DNA of 64,000 nt from Negativibacillus massiliensis (GTDB taxonomy: Bacteria; Bacillota; Clostridia; Oscillospirales; Ruminococcaceae). Of this stretch, positions 32,614 to 41,478 are shown piece by piece (within the stretch, counting starts at the first letter, position 1; every line of letters begins with the position of its first letter). The translations under genes were made by a program, and so were the position numbers. The stretch covers positions 868,001 through 932,000 of the forward strand of contig NZ_FTRU01000008.1 of assembly GCF_900148495.1 (NCBI RefSeq), written 5' to 3'. A model generated the notes under the pieces. It saw nothing but the letters and a program-made list of their open reading frames with translations, made no database searches and was not told where the DNA came from.

Positions 32614-34629
32614 ATGCAAAAAATTACCATGCAGGACCTTGCCGAAATTCATTGCCTGTCGCAGGTAGCCTGCTCGCCGGATGCAAAGCACGTTGCCTTT
32701 GTGGTAACCAAGCCGAGCATCGAGAAGAACTGCTACTGCTCAAACATCTGGGTTCTGGAGACCGAAAGCGGAAGCTGCCGCAAGCTGACCGGCGGTGACA
32801 AGGAATCCGATTTTCTGTGGCTGGATAACGAACGTTTGCTTTTCTCCGGTGACCGCAAACAACAGCACAAACCACAGCCGGGACAGAATGTGACCGTCTA
32901 TAACTGCATCAACATCCACGGCGGAGAAGCAGAGGAGTTTTTTGTCCTGCCCAAAAAGGCAAAAGGTCTTTATCGTGTAAACGACCACGAATTTTTGCTG
33001 ACTGCGACCGATGACCTCAATGCTGTCGATCTTTCCGGCTTGGAAGGAAAGGAACGGGAAGCAGCAATCGAAGAGATAGAAGAGGAAAAGGACTACGAAG
33101 TTTTTGACGAGCTGCCATTCTGGGCAAACGGAAAAGGTGTTGTCAACAAGCTGCGCACCCGCCTTTATCATTATGACAGCCAAGAGGATAAGCTTCATCT
33201 GTTAAGCCCGGAATATATGAATGTAAGCTCCTTTGATTATGATGAGCAGACCGACCGCGTACTTTACTACGGTCATGACTATCAGTGGATGGATGAGCAG
33301 AAGGATGACCTTTATGTCCGTTTGCTGCATGGAGAGAAACAGGTTCAGGTGGATCTGCAGCACCGCTACGGGGTGGATGCTGCACAGTTTGTCGGCGGAA
33401 AGATCCTGCTAGCAATGAGCGAAGGAAAACGCTACGGAACAAACGAAAATCCAGCCTTTTACCTTGCTGACCCGGATACCGGCGCAGTTTCGGAACTTTG
33501 TGACCTTGACCCAAGCCTTCGCTCGACCGTCGGTTCGGACTGCCGTTATGGCGGCGGAAAGGGCAGAAAGGCAATCGGGGACAGCTGGTATTACACCAGT
33601 ACCCGCGGCTACGACTCCTTTATCGTGCGCTTTTCCTTTGACAAGACCGAAACGGTTGTTTCCCCGCAGCTTCACGGCAGCATCGACTGCTTTGACTATG
33701 CAAACGGAACCTTCTATTATGTTGCGATGCGCGATAACGGTTTGCAGGAAATTTACTGCTGCAAGGAAAATGGGGAAGAACAGAAACTCACCCACTTTAA
33801 CGACGAATATCTTGCCAGCCACAGTGTATCGCCGCTCAAAGAGCTGTGCTTTACCGACAGCGACGGGGTGGAGATCGATGGCTGGGTAATCGAACCGGTT
33901 GGATATGACCCGAATCAGAGCTATCCAGCAATTCTGGATGTCCATGGCGGACCAAAGACCGTTTACGGAACCCCGTTCTTCCATGAGATGCAGCTCTGGG
34001 CAAACGAAGGTTACTTTGTCTTTTTCTGCAATCCGCGCGGCGGTGACGGCAAGGGCAACGAGTTTGCCGACATCCGCGGCAAGCGTTACGGCGTGCTGGA
34101 TTACAACGACCTGATGGAATTTACCGACCTTGTGCTGGAAAAATACCCGCAGATCGACAAAAAACGGGTGGGCATGACCGGCGGCAGCTACGGCGGCTTT
34201 ATGGCAAACTGGATTGTGGGACACACCGACCGATTTGCCGCAGTGGCTTCCCAGCGCTCGATCTCCAACTTTATCAGCAAGTGTCTGACCACCGATATTG
34301 GATATTACCACAATCTTTCGGCAGTACAGTCCGACCCATGGACCAGCCAGCCGGAGATGTGGGAGCGCTCTCCGCTCAAATATGCAGACCGCTGCAAGAT
34401 ACCGACCCTCTTTATCCAGTCGGATGAGGACTACCGCTGCTGGATGACCGATGCTATCCAGATGTTCACCGCTCTGCGGATGCACGGTGTTCCAACCAGA
34501 ATGTGCCTGTTCCATGGAGAAAACCATGAGCTCAGCCGCAGCGGCAAGCCAAAACACCGCATCCGCCGCCTGCGCGAGATCACATCCTGGTTCGACCATT
34601 ATCTGAAAGGGGAACCATCGTGCAGATAA
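32614..34629 (+). CDS. S9-family (prolyl oligopeptidase / acylaminoacyl type) serine peptidase
   Basis: 671 residues from the ATG at 32614 after GGGAGGAATAATC; a longer open frame upstream runs through the promoter. Residues 1-410 are a beta-propeller with repeated short strands. Residues 420-665 are an alpha/beta hydrolase: oxyanion HGGPKTVYG, nucleophile Ser in GMTGGSYGGFMANW (about 529), Asp in QSDEDYRCW and His in FHGENHELSRSG. It cleaves short peptides in the cytoplasm. The stop overlaps the next gene by 10 bases. Confidence 0.92.
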   Translation: MQKITMQDLAEIHCLSQVACSPDAKHVAFVVTKPSIEKNCYCSNIWVLETESGSCRKLTGGDKESDFLWLDNERLLFSGDRKQQHKPQPGQNVTVYNCINIHGGEAEEFFVLPKKAKGLYRVNDHEFLLTATDDLNAVDLSGLEGKEREAAIEEIEEEKDYEVFDELPFWANGKGVVNKLRTRLYHYDSQEDKLHLLSPEYMNVSSFDYDEQTDRVLYYGHDYQWMDEQKDDLYVRLLHGEKQVQVDLQHRYGVDAAQFVGGKILLAMSEGKRYGTNENPAFYLADPDTGAVSELCDLDPSLRSTVGSDCRYGGGKGRKAIGDSWYYTSTRGYDSFIVRFSFDKTETVVSPQLHGSIDCFDYANGTFYYVAMRDNGLQEIYCCKENGEEQKLTHFNDEYLASHSVSPLKELCFTDSDGVEIDGWVIEPVGYDPNQSYPAILDVHGGPKTVYGTPFFHEMQLWANEGYFVFFCNPRGGDGKGNEFADIRGKRYGVLDYNDLMEFTDLVLEKYPQIDKKRVGMTGGSYGGFMANWIVGHTDRFAAVASQRSISNFISKCLTTDIGYYHNLSAVQSDPWTSQPEMWERSPLKYADRCKIPTLFIQSDEDYRCWMTDAIQMFTALRMHGVPTRMCLFHGENHELSRSGKPKHRIRRLREITSWFDHYLKGEPSCR

Positions 34630-35489
34630 CAACACGCGCATATCAGCCTGAGGATTTTGCCGCCTGTGCCCGAATTGAAGCGGGCGCGGTGCGGGCAAAC
34701 CATTACTTTGCGGATGTCGTCGACTATTACCGCACCACCGCAGGGGAACTGACCGTTGCCTGCGTCGATGGTGTGCCGGTCGGGATGGGAAAACTGACTG
34801 TACTGTTTGACGGTTCGGCGTGGCTGGAACTGTTGCGGGTCCATCCCGATTTTCAGCGCAAAGGGGTGGGGCGCGCCATCTATCAGCGCTATTTTGAACA
34901 GATAAGGGCGTTGGGCTGTCCGGCGGCGCGGATGTATACCGGAGTATCCAACAAGGCAAGTGCAGGACTTGCCGAGCAGTTTGGGCTAAAGCGTCGGGCA
35001 CAGTTTCACTCGATGCGCATTCCGACAGAAAATTTAAGCTGCTATACAGACACAAAGCCGCTTCCAAGGATAGGGGCAGAGCAGGCACTTGCTTTTCTGC
35101 CGCAGCTAAACAAACAGACCGGCGGCTTTTTGTGCATCAACCACACCTTTTATCATTTAAGCGAAACGACCCTGCGGGGATTTGCCGCGATGGGATGGCT
35201 CTGGGGAGATGAGGACACTTTGCTGATTGTGGGAGCTCGCTTTCAGCCGCAGAAAGCCCTGTATCTTACCATAGCAGCCTCCGGGGAGAATCAGAAGGAA
35301 AAGCTGTCCCGCGCCCTTCATCATGCCGCGGCGCTGGCTGCACTCAGTGGAGCGGAGCAGCTGGTCATCCACTCTGACCCCGATAATAGAGAAATCCATG
35401 ACTTTTGTCTGGAAAATGGCTTTGTCGATGACCCGGTGGATGATATAGTGATGGAGTGGGCAGAGGAATCTGCTCATACAAACAGATAA
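34620..35489 (+). CDS. Tandem GNAT-domain acetyltransferase
   Basis: 289 residues, GTG start at 34620 overlapping the S9 peptidase. The first half is a clear GNAT domain (VHPDFQRKGVGRAIYQRYFEQI at about 78-99 is the acetyl-CoA-binding motif; GVSNKASAGLAEQFGLKRR follows). The second half (about 150-289) is a divergent second domain, ending HDFCLENGFVDDPVDDIVMEW as in GNAT C-termini. The acceptor substrate is unknown. Translational coupling to the peptidase suggests a shared role in peptide or amino acid metabolism. Confidence 0.82.
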   Translation: MQITTRAYQPEDFAACARIEAGAVRANHYFADVVDYYRTTAGELTVACVDGVPVGMGKLTVLFDGSAWLELLRVHPDFQRKGVGRAIYQRYFEQIRALGCPAARMYTGVSNKASAGLAEQFGLKRRAQFHSMRIPTENLSCYTDTKPLPRIGAEQALAFLPQLNKQTGGFLCINHTFYHLSETTLRGFAAMGWLWGDEDTLLIVGARFQPQKALYLTIAASGENQKEKLSRALHHAAALAALSGAEQLVIHSDPDNREIHDFCLENGFVDDPVDDIVMEWAEESAHTNR

Positions 35490-35527
35490 AAAGATGATTT
35501 TGTTTTGACAGGAAAGGGGAACGCTTT

Positions 35528-36409
35528 ATGGAATTTCACAAGATTGCCTGGATCGGAACCGGTGTTATGGGCAGCCAGCAGGCAGGACACCTTGCAAAGA
35601 ACGGTTATTCGGTCAGCGCTTATACCCACAAATATGAAAAGCTTCTGGAGCTTGAGAAAGAGTTCGGCATCCATCCCTGCAAGACGATTGCGCAAGCGGT
35701 TGAGGATGCAGATGCCATCTTTGTTATGGTCGGCTATCCTTCTGATGTAGAAGAGGTCTTTTGCAGTGAGGGCGGCATCTTTGACAGCGCAAAGAAGGGC
35801 GCGCTTGCCATTGATATGACCACCTCTTCGCCAAGCCTTGCCCAGAAACTGTACGAAATGGGCAAAGAGCGCGGTATCCGTGTCATGGACGCACCGGTAT
35901 CCGGCGGTGACAGCGGAGCACGCAATGCAACGCTGTCGATCATGGTCGGCGGCGACCAGAAGGATTTTGAGGATGCAATGCCGCTGTTTTCCTGCATGGG
36001 CAAAAACATCATCTTGATGGGACCTGCCGGAAGCGGACAGCACACCAAGGCAGCCAACCAGATTGCAGTGGCAGGTGCAACTGCAGCATATACCGAAGCA
36101 CTTATCTATGCGGAAAAGACTGGACTTGACCCACAGAAGATGCTTGCCGCCATCGGTGCAGGCGCAGCCGGAAGCTGGCAGCTTACAAACATGGCACCGC
36201 GTGCTCTGGCAGGGGATTTTGCTCCAGGATTCTTTGTTAAACACTTCATCAAGGATATGAAGATCGTCAAAGAGGAAAGCCAGAAAGCGGGCGTCGAACT
36301 TGAGATGCTCAATACCGTGCTTTCCCTTTACGAAAAGATGGCAGAACATGGTATGGAAAACGAGGGCACCCAGGCACTCATCCGCTACTACCGGGAAGAG
36401 GAAAAATAA
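35528..36409 (+). CDS. NAD(P)-dependent beta-hydroxyacid dehydrogenase (3-hydroxyisobutyrate dehydrogenase family)
   Basis: 293 residues. The Rossmann motif IGTGVMGSQQAGHLAKNGY is at 7-25, the substrate-binding VMDAPVSGGDSGARNATL at about 118-135, and the catalytic Lys in GSGQHTKAANQIAVAG near residue 170. It oxidises a 3-hydroxy acid such as 3-hydroxyisobutyrate, tartronate semialdehyde or related; the sequence alone does not say which. AGGAAAGGGGAAC precedes the ATG. Confidence 0.9.
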   Translation: MEFHKIAWIGTGVMGSQQAGHLAKNGYSVSAYTHKYEKLLELEKEFGIHPCKTIAQAVEDADAIFVMVGYPSDVEEVFCSEGGIFDSAKKGALAIDMTTSSPSLAQKLYEMGKERGIRVMDAPVSGGDSGARNATLSIMVGGDQKDFEDAMPLFSCMGKNIILMGPAGSGQHTKAANQIAVAGATAAYTEALIYAEKTGLDPQKMLAAIGAGAAGSWQLTNMAPRALAGDFAPGFFVKHFIKDMKIVKEESQKAGVELEMLNTVLSLYEKMAEHGMENEGTQALIRYYREEEK

Positions 36410-36444
36410 GTACGGATTGACAGCTTTTTTAGGAGAAAAGACAG

Positions 36445-36999
36445 ATGCAGAACATTCGATTGGATACACAAAGACTGACGATCAGACAGTTTTCGCAACA
36501 AGATGCTCAAGGCTATTTTCGCCTTCTGAACAATCCGCAGGTACACTGCTTTGTCAGCGAAAAGCTGGAAAGTATTGAGCAGGCAAGGGATAAGATTCAG
36601 GAAATATCGAAAATACAGGACGGTTCGGAGCTTGCGGTATGTTTAAAGGAAACCGGTGAATTTATCGGTACACTGTTTGGTCTCTGGGAAGGGGACACAT
36701 TTAGTGTGTGCTGGAATTTTCTTTCGGACTATCAGGGAAAAGGCTATGCATATGAAGCTGCAAAAGCATATCTGAACTTTCTGTTTGGACAGATGAATGC
36801 CAGAAGAATCTATGCTTATGTGGAGGATTATAACCTCAGCTCACAGCACCTTTGCGAAAAACTGGGGATGCGTCGGGAGGGTGTTTTCAAGGAGTACATT
36901 TCGTTTGTCACGCAACCAGATGGAACACCTGTTTATGAAAACACCATGCAGTATGCAATCTTAAAAAAAGAGTGGAACGGATCAAATCCACTTGATTAA
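36445..36999 (+). CDS. GNAT acetyltransferase, RimJ/RimL-like
   Basis: 184 residues with LDTQRLTIRQFSQQDAQGYF at the N-terminus, the acetyl-CoA loop SDYQGKGYAYEAAKAYLNF (about 93-111) and NLSSQHLCEKLGMRREGVFK, all typical of the RimJ/RimL-type family that acetylates protein N-termini or small molecules. The substrate is not predictable. AGGAGAAAAGAC is the ribosome site. It ends before the terminator at 37027-37060. Confidence 0.88.
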   Translation: MQNIRLDTQRLTIRQFSQQDAQGYFRLLNNPQVHCFVSEKLESIEQARDKIQEISKIQDGSELAVCLKETGEFIGTLFGLWEGDTFSVCWNFLSDYQGKGYAYEAAKAYLNFLFGQMNARRIYAYVEDYNLSSQHLCEKLGMRREGVFKEYISFVTQPDGTPVYENTMQYAILKKEWNGSNPLD

Positions 37000-37026
37000 G
37001 CTGTTTTATCATGAAAAATTGCAGCA

Positions 37027-37060
37027 AAAAAGGTCGGCAGAAAGCCGGCCTTTTTGTTTT
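37027..37060. terminator. Bidirectional terminator
   Basis: AAAAAGGTCGGC (37027-37038) pairs with GCCGGCCTTTTT (37044-37055), with a run of A on one side and T on the other. It separates the GNAT gene from the convergent DUF4438 gene. Confidence 0.88.
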
Positions 37061-37068
37061 GTATCTTT

Positions 37069-37926
37069 CTATTTGAGGAAGAAATCAGCAAGGTTTGCGC
37101 TCTGGTCGATCACCGGTTCGATGAGCGGAGTCTTGCAGGTCATCAAAGTGGTGACGCCCGGACCATGTCCCGAAAGGATGCAGTCGCTGTGTACTACAAC
37201 GCCGATGGTGATGGCACCGGTGATGAAGTTACGTCCATAACGGGTATCTGCGTCCTGAATTGCAACGATATCGCCAAAACGCAGCTGATCCAGTCCATAC
37301 TGCTGGCAGATCTGTTTGTCATGCAGGGTGATGTCGTAGTCACCGTAATAGGAGGTGGAAGCGCCCAGTCCGGAACCCATGATGCAGCCCGGAACGATCT
37401 TTGCGACGCCGACGGTGAGTTTGCCATCCTTTTCGGTGATGTTCATCTTTTCCAGCAGCGCAGGGCTCATGTTGCGCAGCAGAATTTCAGGATAATCCAG
37501 CAGCTTCATTCCCTGACCCTGTGTGCGGACATCGATGGTGTCGCCGATGGACATCTTTTCCAGTGTTTCAGGATCAAAATAGCACAGGAGGTGCTCACAG
37601 CCGCCATGTTTTCCCGTAACAAATCCGCGAGCGCCTTTGGCATCGCCGCTGCGGACGATAGCAACGTTTCCGATGCAGGACAATCCCTGTACCGCAGCGT
37701 TATAGTCCTCGTTTTCATTGCGCATGGTGACACCTGGTTCCAGATGGTCAGCCGCCCATCCCACACAGCGGTCGCCGATCTGGGCATTGTAGGTGATGCC
37801 GCCGGTTGCCGGCAGGGTCATCGGTTCACCGTCGATGGTATGGCGGTAAGCCTGACTGCCCCTGGAGTGGCGCACCTGTCCCTGCACCAGCAGGATTGGA
37901 AGGTCATTGAAGTTGGTTCGAAGCAT
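37069..37926 (-). CDS. DUF4438 domain-containing protein
   Basis: 285 residues matching the DUF4438 family by its pattern: GGITYNAQIGDRCVGWAADH, KGARGFVTGKHGGCEHLL, KIVPGCIMGSGLGASTSYYG and GVVVHSDCILSGHGPGVT. The family has no established function. The protein is soluble, with several conserved His, Asp and Cys residues that might bind a metal. The ribosome site on the minus strand is AAAAAGGAGAGATT. It stands alone between two terminators, with an extended TATAAT upstream on the minus strand (about 37978-37988). Confidence 0.82.
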   Translation of the reverse strand: MLRTNFNDLPILLVQGQVRHSRGSQAYRHTIDGEPMTLPATGGITYNAQIGDRCVGWAADHLEPGVTMRNENEDYNAAVQGLSCIGNVAIVRSGDAKGARGFVTGKHGGCEHLLCYFDPETLEKMSIGDTIDVRTQGQGMKLLDYPEILLRNMSPALLEKMNITEKDGKLTVGVAKIVPGCIMGSGLGASTSYYGDYDITLHDKQICQQYGLDQLRFGDIVAIQDADTRYGRNFITGAITIGVVVHSDCILSGHGPGVTTLMTCKTPLIEPVIDQSANLADFFLK

Positions 37927-38058
37927 TGTAATCTCTCCTTTTTGTATCAGATTAACAGTAAAATAGGGTTCTGTCTGGTCTTATTATAGCATGTTTTGCA
38001 AAGAGGTGGTAGAAAAAATTTTGTCAGGAGAAAAAGATGTTATCGCAAACCCAAAGAA

Positions 38059-38099
38059 AAAAGCTCTCACTGTTTGTAGTAATGGCAGGGAGAGCTTTT
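38059..38099 (-). terminator. Terminator of the small membrane-protein gene (minus strand)
   Basis: AAAAGCTCTC (38059-38068) pairs with GAGAGCTTTT (38090-38099). Read on the minus strand it is followed by a T-run (A-run at 38053-38060). Confidence 0.75.
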
Positions 38100-38105
38100 A
38101 TAATT

Positions 38106-38657
38106 TCATTTTTTATTGAAAAGAAGCTCCAAAATCTTCTTAAGAATTTCCTCATTTTCAGGGCAGTTGACGATATAATAGGCGTTAAATTTTGATGAGC
38201 CGTATCGAATAGCGGGACTTGTTTCAAAACAGAGTTCTTTCTGACATAACATAATGTCGAGGTTTTGATTCCAGAAAAAGTGAATCCAGTATTCATAGCT
38301 GTCCTCGTCGGGATGGCTTTGATATCCGCCCAGTTTTTTGCGAACTTTTAAGGAAGACAGCAGTTTACAAAGTTCATCTTTATCATCAGGGGATGAGAAA
38401 TAGAAATTATTTTCCGACGGGGATTTCTCTTTGATACCAAGAACGTCGTTTTTCAATCCTGACCAGGAGATTGGGAAAATACAGATTGTTTCATAATCTT
38501 TCCTCTCATAAGAATCGGTAAAAATATCAATTTCTTTCTTTTCCAATACCTCGCCTAGTGTGCGGACAGGGCAGATAATAAGATAAATGGTCAAGAGAAT
38601 TGAGGCAACCAGCAGAAGAATAGAAATACGCTTTAGTACGTTTTTTATGTAGTTCAT
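38106..38657 (-). CDS. Uncharacterised single-pass membrane protein (paralogue A)
   Basis: 183 residues: an N-terminal membrane helix (about 10-30), then a soluble domain with the stretches TDSYERKDYETI, CKLLSSLKVRKKLGGY, LCQKELCFETSPAIRYGS and NAYYIVNCPEN. These are nearly identical to the protein encoded at 51847-52404, which is the same length within two residues. I do not recognise the family. The helix placement suggests an extracytoplasmic domain. It is a single-gene unit with its own terminator. Confidence 0.7.
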   Translation of the reverse strand: MNYIKNVLKRISILLLVASILLTIYLIICPVRTLGEVLEKKEIDIFTDSYERKDYETICIFPISWSGLKNDVLGIKEKSPSENNFYFSSPDDKDELCKLLSSLKVRKKLGGYQSHPDEDSYEYWIHFFWNQNLDIMLCQKELCFETSPAIRYGSSKFNAYYIVNCPENEEILKKILELLFNKK

Positions 38658-38770
38658 TGTCTAACCCCCTTTTTTCCAGTATAGCACATTTGAGAAGAAG
38701 GGAGTATGGGGGATTTCAGGAAAATATGGATAAAAATTAGAAATTTAAAGCAGAGGAGGAGGTGAAACCA

Positions 38771-39115
38771 ATGATGGAAGGAAACATCTGGCAGCTGCTG
38801 GCGGGATTTGTGGCCGCAATGGGGATTCCAAGCGCAATCATGGGACTGATCGTCTGGCGTTTGGAAGGGAGGATTTCCAAGAGGGAGCGTGACCACGAGG
38901 AGCAGGATAAGTCACAGAAAGATCTGATTGTTTTGTTGGTCCAGAGCACCAGCGCATCGATTGCACTTGGGGAAGCAACTGCAAAAGCGGTGCAGCGTAT
39001 TCCGGATGCACATTGTAACGGTGATATGCACGCAGCGCTCGAATATGCGACTAACATCAAACACAAACAGAAGGAGTTCCTGACAAAACAGGGAATCGAC
39101 GCTCTGTTGGACTAG
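38771..39115 (+). CDS. Holin-like small membrane protein
   Basis: 114 residues from the ATG at 38771, 9 bases after GAGGAGGTG (GTG at 38762 and ATG at 38774 are alternatives). One hydrophobic helix at about 6-25 (WQLLAGFVAAMGIPSAIMGL) is followed by a charged, helical cytoplasmic tail. The layout, and the GH25 lysozyme 105 bp downstream, resemble clostridial prophage lysis modules. No other phage genes are present, so it may be a remnant or a domesticated pair. Confidence 0.55.
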   Translation: MMEGNIWQLLAGFVAAMGIPSAIMGLIVWRLEGRISKRERDHEEQDKSQKDLIVLLVQSTSASIALGEATAKAVQRIPDAHCNGDMHAALEYATNIKHKQKEFLTKQGIDALLD

Positions 39116-39166
39116 TGGGGATGGTTTTAGCCTGTGCGAAACATGGGCAAAGTGTCCCATCACCCC

Positions 39167-39188
39167 GAGCTTGAAGCGCTTCAAGCTC
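39167..39188. repeat. Perfect 22-bp palindrome between holin-like and lysozyme genes
   Basis: GAGCTTGAAGC is followed directly by its exact reverse complement GCTTCAAGCTC. It lies 32 bp before the TTG start of the lysozyme gene. Possible roles are a regulator binding site or an mRNA hairpin. Confidence 0.6.
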
Positions 39189-39219
39189 CCAAAATTGATA
39201 AAGAAAAGGATGTGGAATT

Positions 39220-39843
39220 TTGACAAAAAACGGAATTGATGTTTCTTATGCACAAAACAATGTGGATTGGCAAAAAGTCAAGGCATCTGGCGTTGATTTT
39301 GCAATTGTACGTGTCGGCTGGTGCTACAACAATGGCGCACTCAAAGAGGATGTTCATTTTAAGAAACATATCAGCGGTGCGTTGGCAGCGGGTTTGGATG
39401 TGGGAGTGTACCTGTACAGCTACGCCACCACAGCAGAGGCAGCCAGACGGGCAGCCAAAGAGGTCATCGAGGCGGTCAAACCGTACAAGCTCAGCTACCC
39501 GATTGCCTTTGATATCGAGTACGAGAGCATCTACACTGGAGGCAGCAAGCAGGTTAACACCGATATCTGCAAGGCTTTTCTGGATGAAATCGAGGCGGCA
39601 GGCTACTATGCAATGCTCTACTGTTCCAAAGATTTTCTGGACACCTACCTTGATCACTTTGAAGCTGCCGGCTATGACATCCAGACCAACAGCTCCAGAC
39701 AGCTCAACTGGGAGCATGCTAAGAAAGAGGAATGGTTCTATGATGACCACAACAAGACCCCAATCCTGCATCTGAACGCACCAAACCAGCCTACCGTTGC
39801 AAAAGCTGTAGTCGAAAGCATCAAGGATTATTTCAGAAAATAG
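39220..39843 (+). CDS. GH25-type lysozyme with atypical C-terminus
   Basis: 207 residues, TTG start at 39220 after AAAGGATGTGG. Residues 1-145 match GH25 muramidases: NGIDVSYAQNNVDWQKVKAS, FAIVRVGWCYNNGALKED, GVYLYSYATTAEAA and the catalytic acidic pair in PIAFDIEYES. Beyond about residue 150 the usual WQYS...GNVDLN ending is missing and replaced by an unrelated charged segment (HAKKEEWFYDDHNKTP...). No signal peptide is seen, as in phage endolysins that depend on a holin. Activity is therefore uncertain. Confidence 0.8.
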   Translation: MTKNGIDVSYAQNNVDWQKVKASGVDFAIVRVGWCYNNGALKEDVHFKKHISGALAAGLDVGVYLYSYATTAEAARRAAKEVIEAVKPYKLSYPIAFDIEYESIYTGGSKQVNTDICKAFLDEIEAAGYYAMLYCSKDFLDTYLDHFEAAGYDIQTNSSRQLNWEHAKKEEWFYDDHNKTPILHLNAPNQPTVAKAVVESIKDYFRK

Positions 39844-39853
39844 TCTGACATAA

Positions 39854-39897
39854 GAACGCCCTCCTCGGAGAAAATATCCGGGGAGGGCGTTCTTTTT
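39854..39897 (+). terminator. Rho-independent terminator after the lysozyme gene
   Basis: A 15-bp stem, GAACGCCCTCCTCGG (39854-39868) with CCGGGGAGGGCGTTC (39878-39892), is followed by TTTTT. Confidence 0.88.
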
Positions 39898-39929
39898 ACA
39901 TAAACTTGTATTATTTTGTAAACATTTAG

Positions 39930-39957
39930 TTGACAAATGAATTTTTGGAGATATAAT
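39930..39957 (+). promoter_or_regulatory. Promoter of the riboswitch-controlled importer operon
   Basis: TTGACA at 39930-39935 and TATAAT at 39952-39957 with a 16-base spacer, about 20 bases before the riboswitch. Confidence 0.82.
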
Positions 39958-39979
39958 AAGAGCAAAAGAATATGTTCTT

Positions 39980-40180
39980 TTGCAGATTTGTGTAATATAC
40001 CTTTTATAAAGGAATGTTACACAGGAAGTTGGGTGCGAGTCCCACACAGGAACGCTGCTGTAACGATGGAGTGTCCTCTTCTTTAGATTTTTCATTAAAA
40101 GGAAAGATCGGTCACTGAATCTTTTGATTTGGGAAGGCTGAAGATGACATGATGAGGTCGAAGTCAGAATACGTCTGCAA
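39980..40180 (+). ncRNA. Cobalamin riboswitch
   Basis: The closing helix P1 is perfect: TTGCAGA (39980-39986) with TCTGCAA (40174-40180). Inside are GGGTGCGAGTCCCACACAGG, the conserved ACGCTGCTGTAACG core, GGTCACTGAATC, GGGAAGGCTGAAGATGACAT and the B12 box GAAGTCAGAATACGTCTGC. These match the order of conserved cobalamin-riboswitch elements. It lies in the leader of the ABC importer genes and would reduce their expression when adenosylcobalamin is abundant. Confidence 0.93.
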
Positions 40181-40276
40181 TAAGAAAAGCAACATCTGTT
40201 CGGACTCAGGGGATGTTGTTAAATCCTTCTCTAGTGCCAGAAGAATTGGCAATGAGAGGGAATCTTTGTGTTGTTA

Positions 40277-40316
40277 AAAAGCCACAGGACACTTGAGTCC
40301 TGTGGCTTTTATTTAT
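40277..40316 (+). terminator. Riboswitch expression-platform terminator
   Basis: AAAAGCCACAGGAC (40277-40290) pairs perfectly with GTCCTGTGGCTTTT (40297-40310), followed by ATTTATTTT. It lies before the first importer gene, so termination here would switch the operon off. A preceding hairpin, CAACATC/GATGTTG near 40190-40218, may be the competing structure. Confidence 0.82.
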
Positions 40317-40335
40317 TTTAAGGAGGAAGTCCATT

Positions 40336-41442
40336 ATGATGAAAAAAATTTTGACCTGCCTGTTGTGTGCGGCGCTTTGCTTGAGCATGGCTGCCTGCCA
40401 GAGCAACAGCGAAACTCCTGCACAGGAAGAAACAGCTAAGGTAGAGCAGAAAGAGGAAGCACAGGAGGCACCAGAAGCTACAGAACAGGCAGAAGAAAGC
40501 TCATCTTCAGAAACCAGTACGCAGTATCCGCTGACCATCAGCACCTACAACTACGCAAAAGAACCAGTAGAATATACGTTTGAAAAAGCACCGGAACGGG
40601 TTTGGGCACAAAATCAGAACAATATCGAAACCATGCTGGCGCTGGGTCTTGCCGATAAAATTGTTGGTGCATGTGGTTTGGATGGTGAGATCAGAGAAGA
40701 CCTGAAAGAGGAATTTGCAAAGATCAATTACTATGAAAGCATGCCGAGCAAGGAAGAAATTTTGGCTCTGGAACCGGATTTTATTACTGGATGGTATAGT
40801 ACCTTTTCCGATAAGCGACTTGGAGATGTCAATTTCTGGCATGAACGTAAAGTAGGCACTTATATGTCGCTCAACAGTGCCTGCCGTGGACCTGCTGCAG
40901 AAAATCCACAGACCATCAACGAAGAGTGCGAAGACATTTTGACTCTTGGTAAAATCTTCGATGTGGAAGACCGGGCAAAAGAAATTGTAGATGAAATTCA
41001 GAGTGAAGTAGAAAAAATCAACAAGCATCTAGAATCTCAGCCAAGATTGACTGCGGCAGTTCTAGAAGATGAAGGCGGAAGTTATCGTGTTTATGGAGAA
41101 GATACTCTGGGTGGCAATGTTGCCGTTAATGGTGGTGCTGAGCTCGCTGTGGGTAAACATGGCGAAAACGGCAATATCAGTGCTGAGGATTTGATTGCAG
41201 TCAATCCGGACGCTATCTTCATGGTATGGTATGACGGTTACAGCGTGGGAGATGTGGACTATGCCGGAGAACATGTTGTGAAACTGATTACAGAAGATCC
41301 GAAATTTGCTTCGCTGGATGCGGTCAAAAATGGACGGGTTTACCCAATCAATCTTTCGGGTATCTATTGCAGCGGTATGAGAACACTCGACGGTATTCTT
41401 GATGTTTCCAAAAACCTGTATCCTGAACTTTATCAGGATTAA
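40336..41442 (+). CDS. btuF: Corrinoid-type ABC transporter substrate-binding lipoprotein
   Basis: 368 residues. The signal peptide ends in the lipobox SMAAC (Cys near residue 21), followed by a Glu/Ala-rich linker (25-55) and a periplasmic-binding-protein-2 fold (VWAQNQNNIETMLALGLADKI; INLSGIYCSGMRTLDGILDVS). This family binds vitamin B12, heme or ferric siderophores. The cobalamin riboswitch immediately upstream favours a corrinoid. AAGGAGGAAGTCC precedes the tandem ATGs at 40336/40339. Confidence 0.86.
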   Translation: MMKKILTCLLCAALCLSMAACQSNSETPAQEETAKVEQKEEAQEAPEATEQAEESSSSETSTQYPLTISTYNYAKEPVEYTFEKAPERVWAQNQNNIETMLALGLADKIVGACGLDGEIREDLKEEFAKINYYESMPSKEEILALEPDFITGWYSTFSDKRLGDVNFWHERKVGTYMSLNSACRGPAAENPQTINEECEDILTLGKIFDVEDRAKEIVDEIQSEVEKINKHLESQPRLTAAVLEDEGGSYRVYGEDTLGGNVAVNGGAELAVGKHGENGNISAEDLIAVNPDAIFMVWYDGYSVGDVDYAGEHVVKLITEDPKFASLDAVKNGRVYPINLSGIYCSGMRTLDGILDVSKNLYPELYQD

Positions 41443-41478
41443 AAACAGGGATAGGCTGGAATATAAAAGAGAAGAAAA

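Noticed and set aside
33409-35088. 559-codon minus-strand open frame opposite the S9 peptidase
   Set aside because: It is antisense to a gene with an intact catalytic triad, and no family features are visible.
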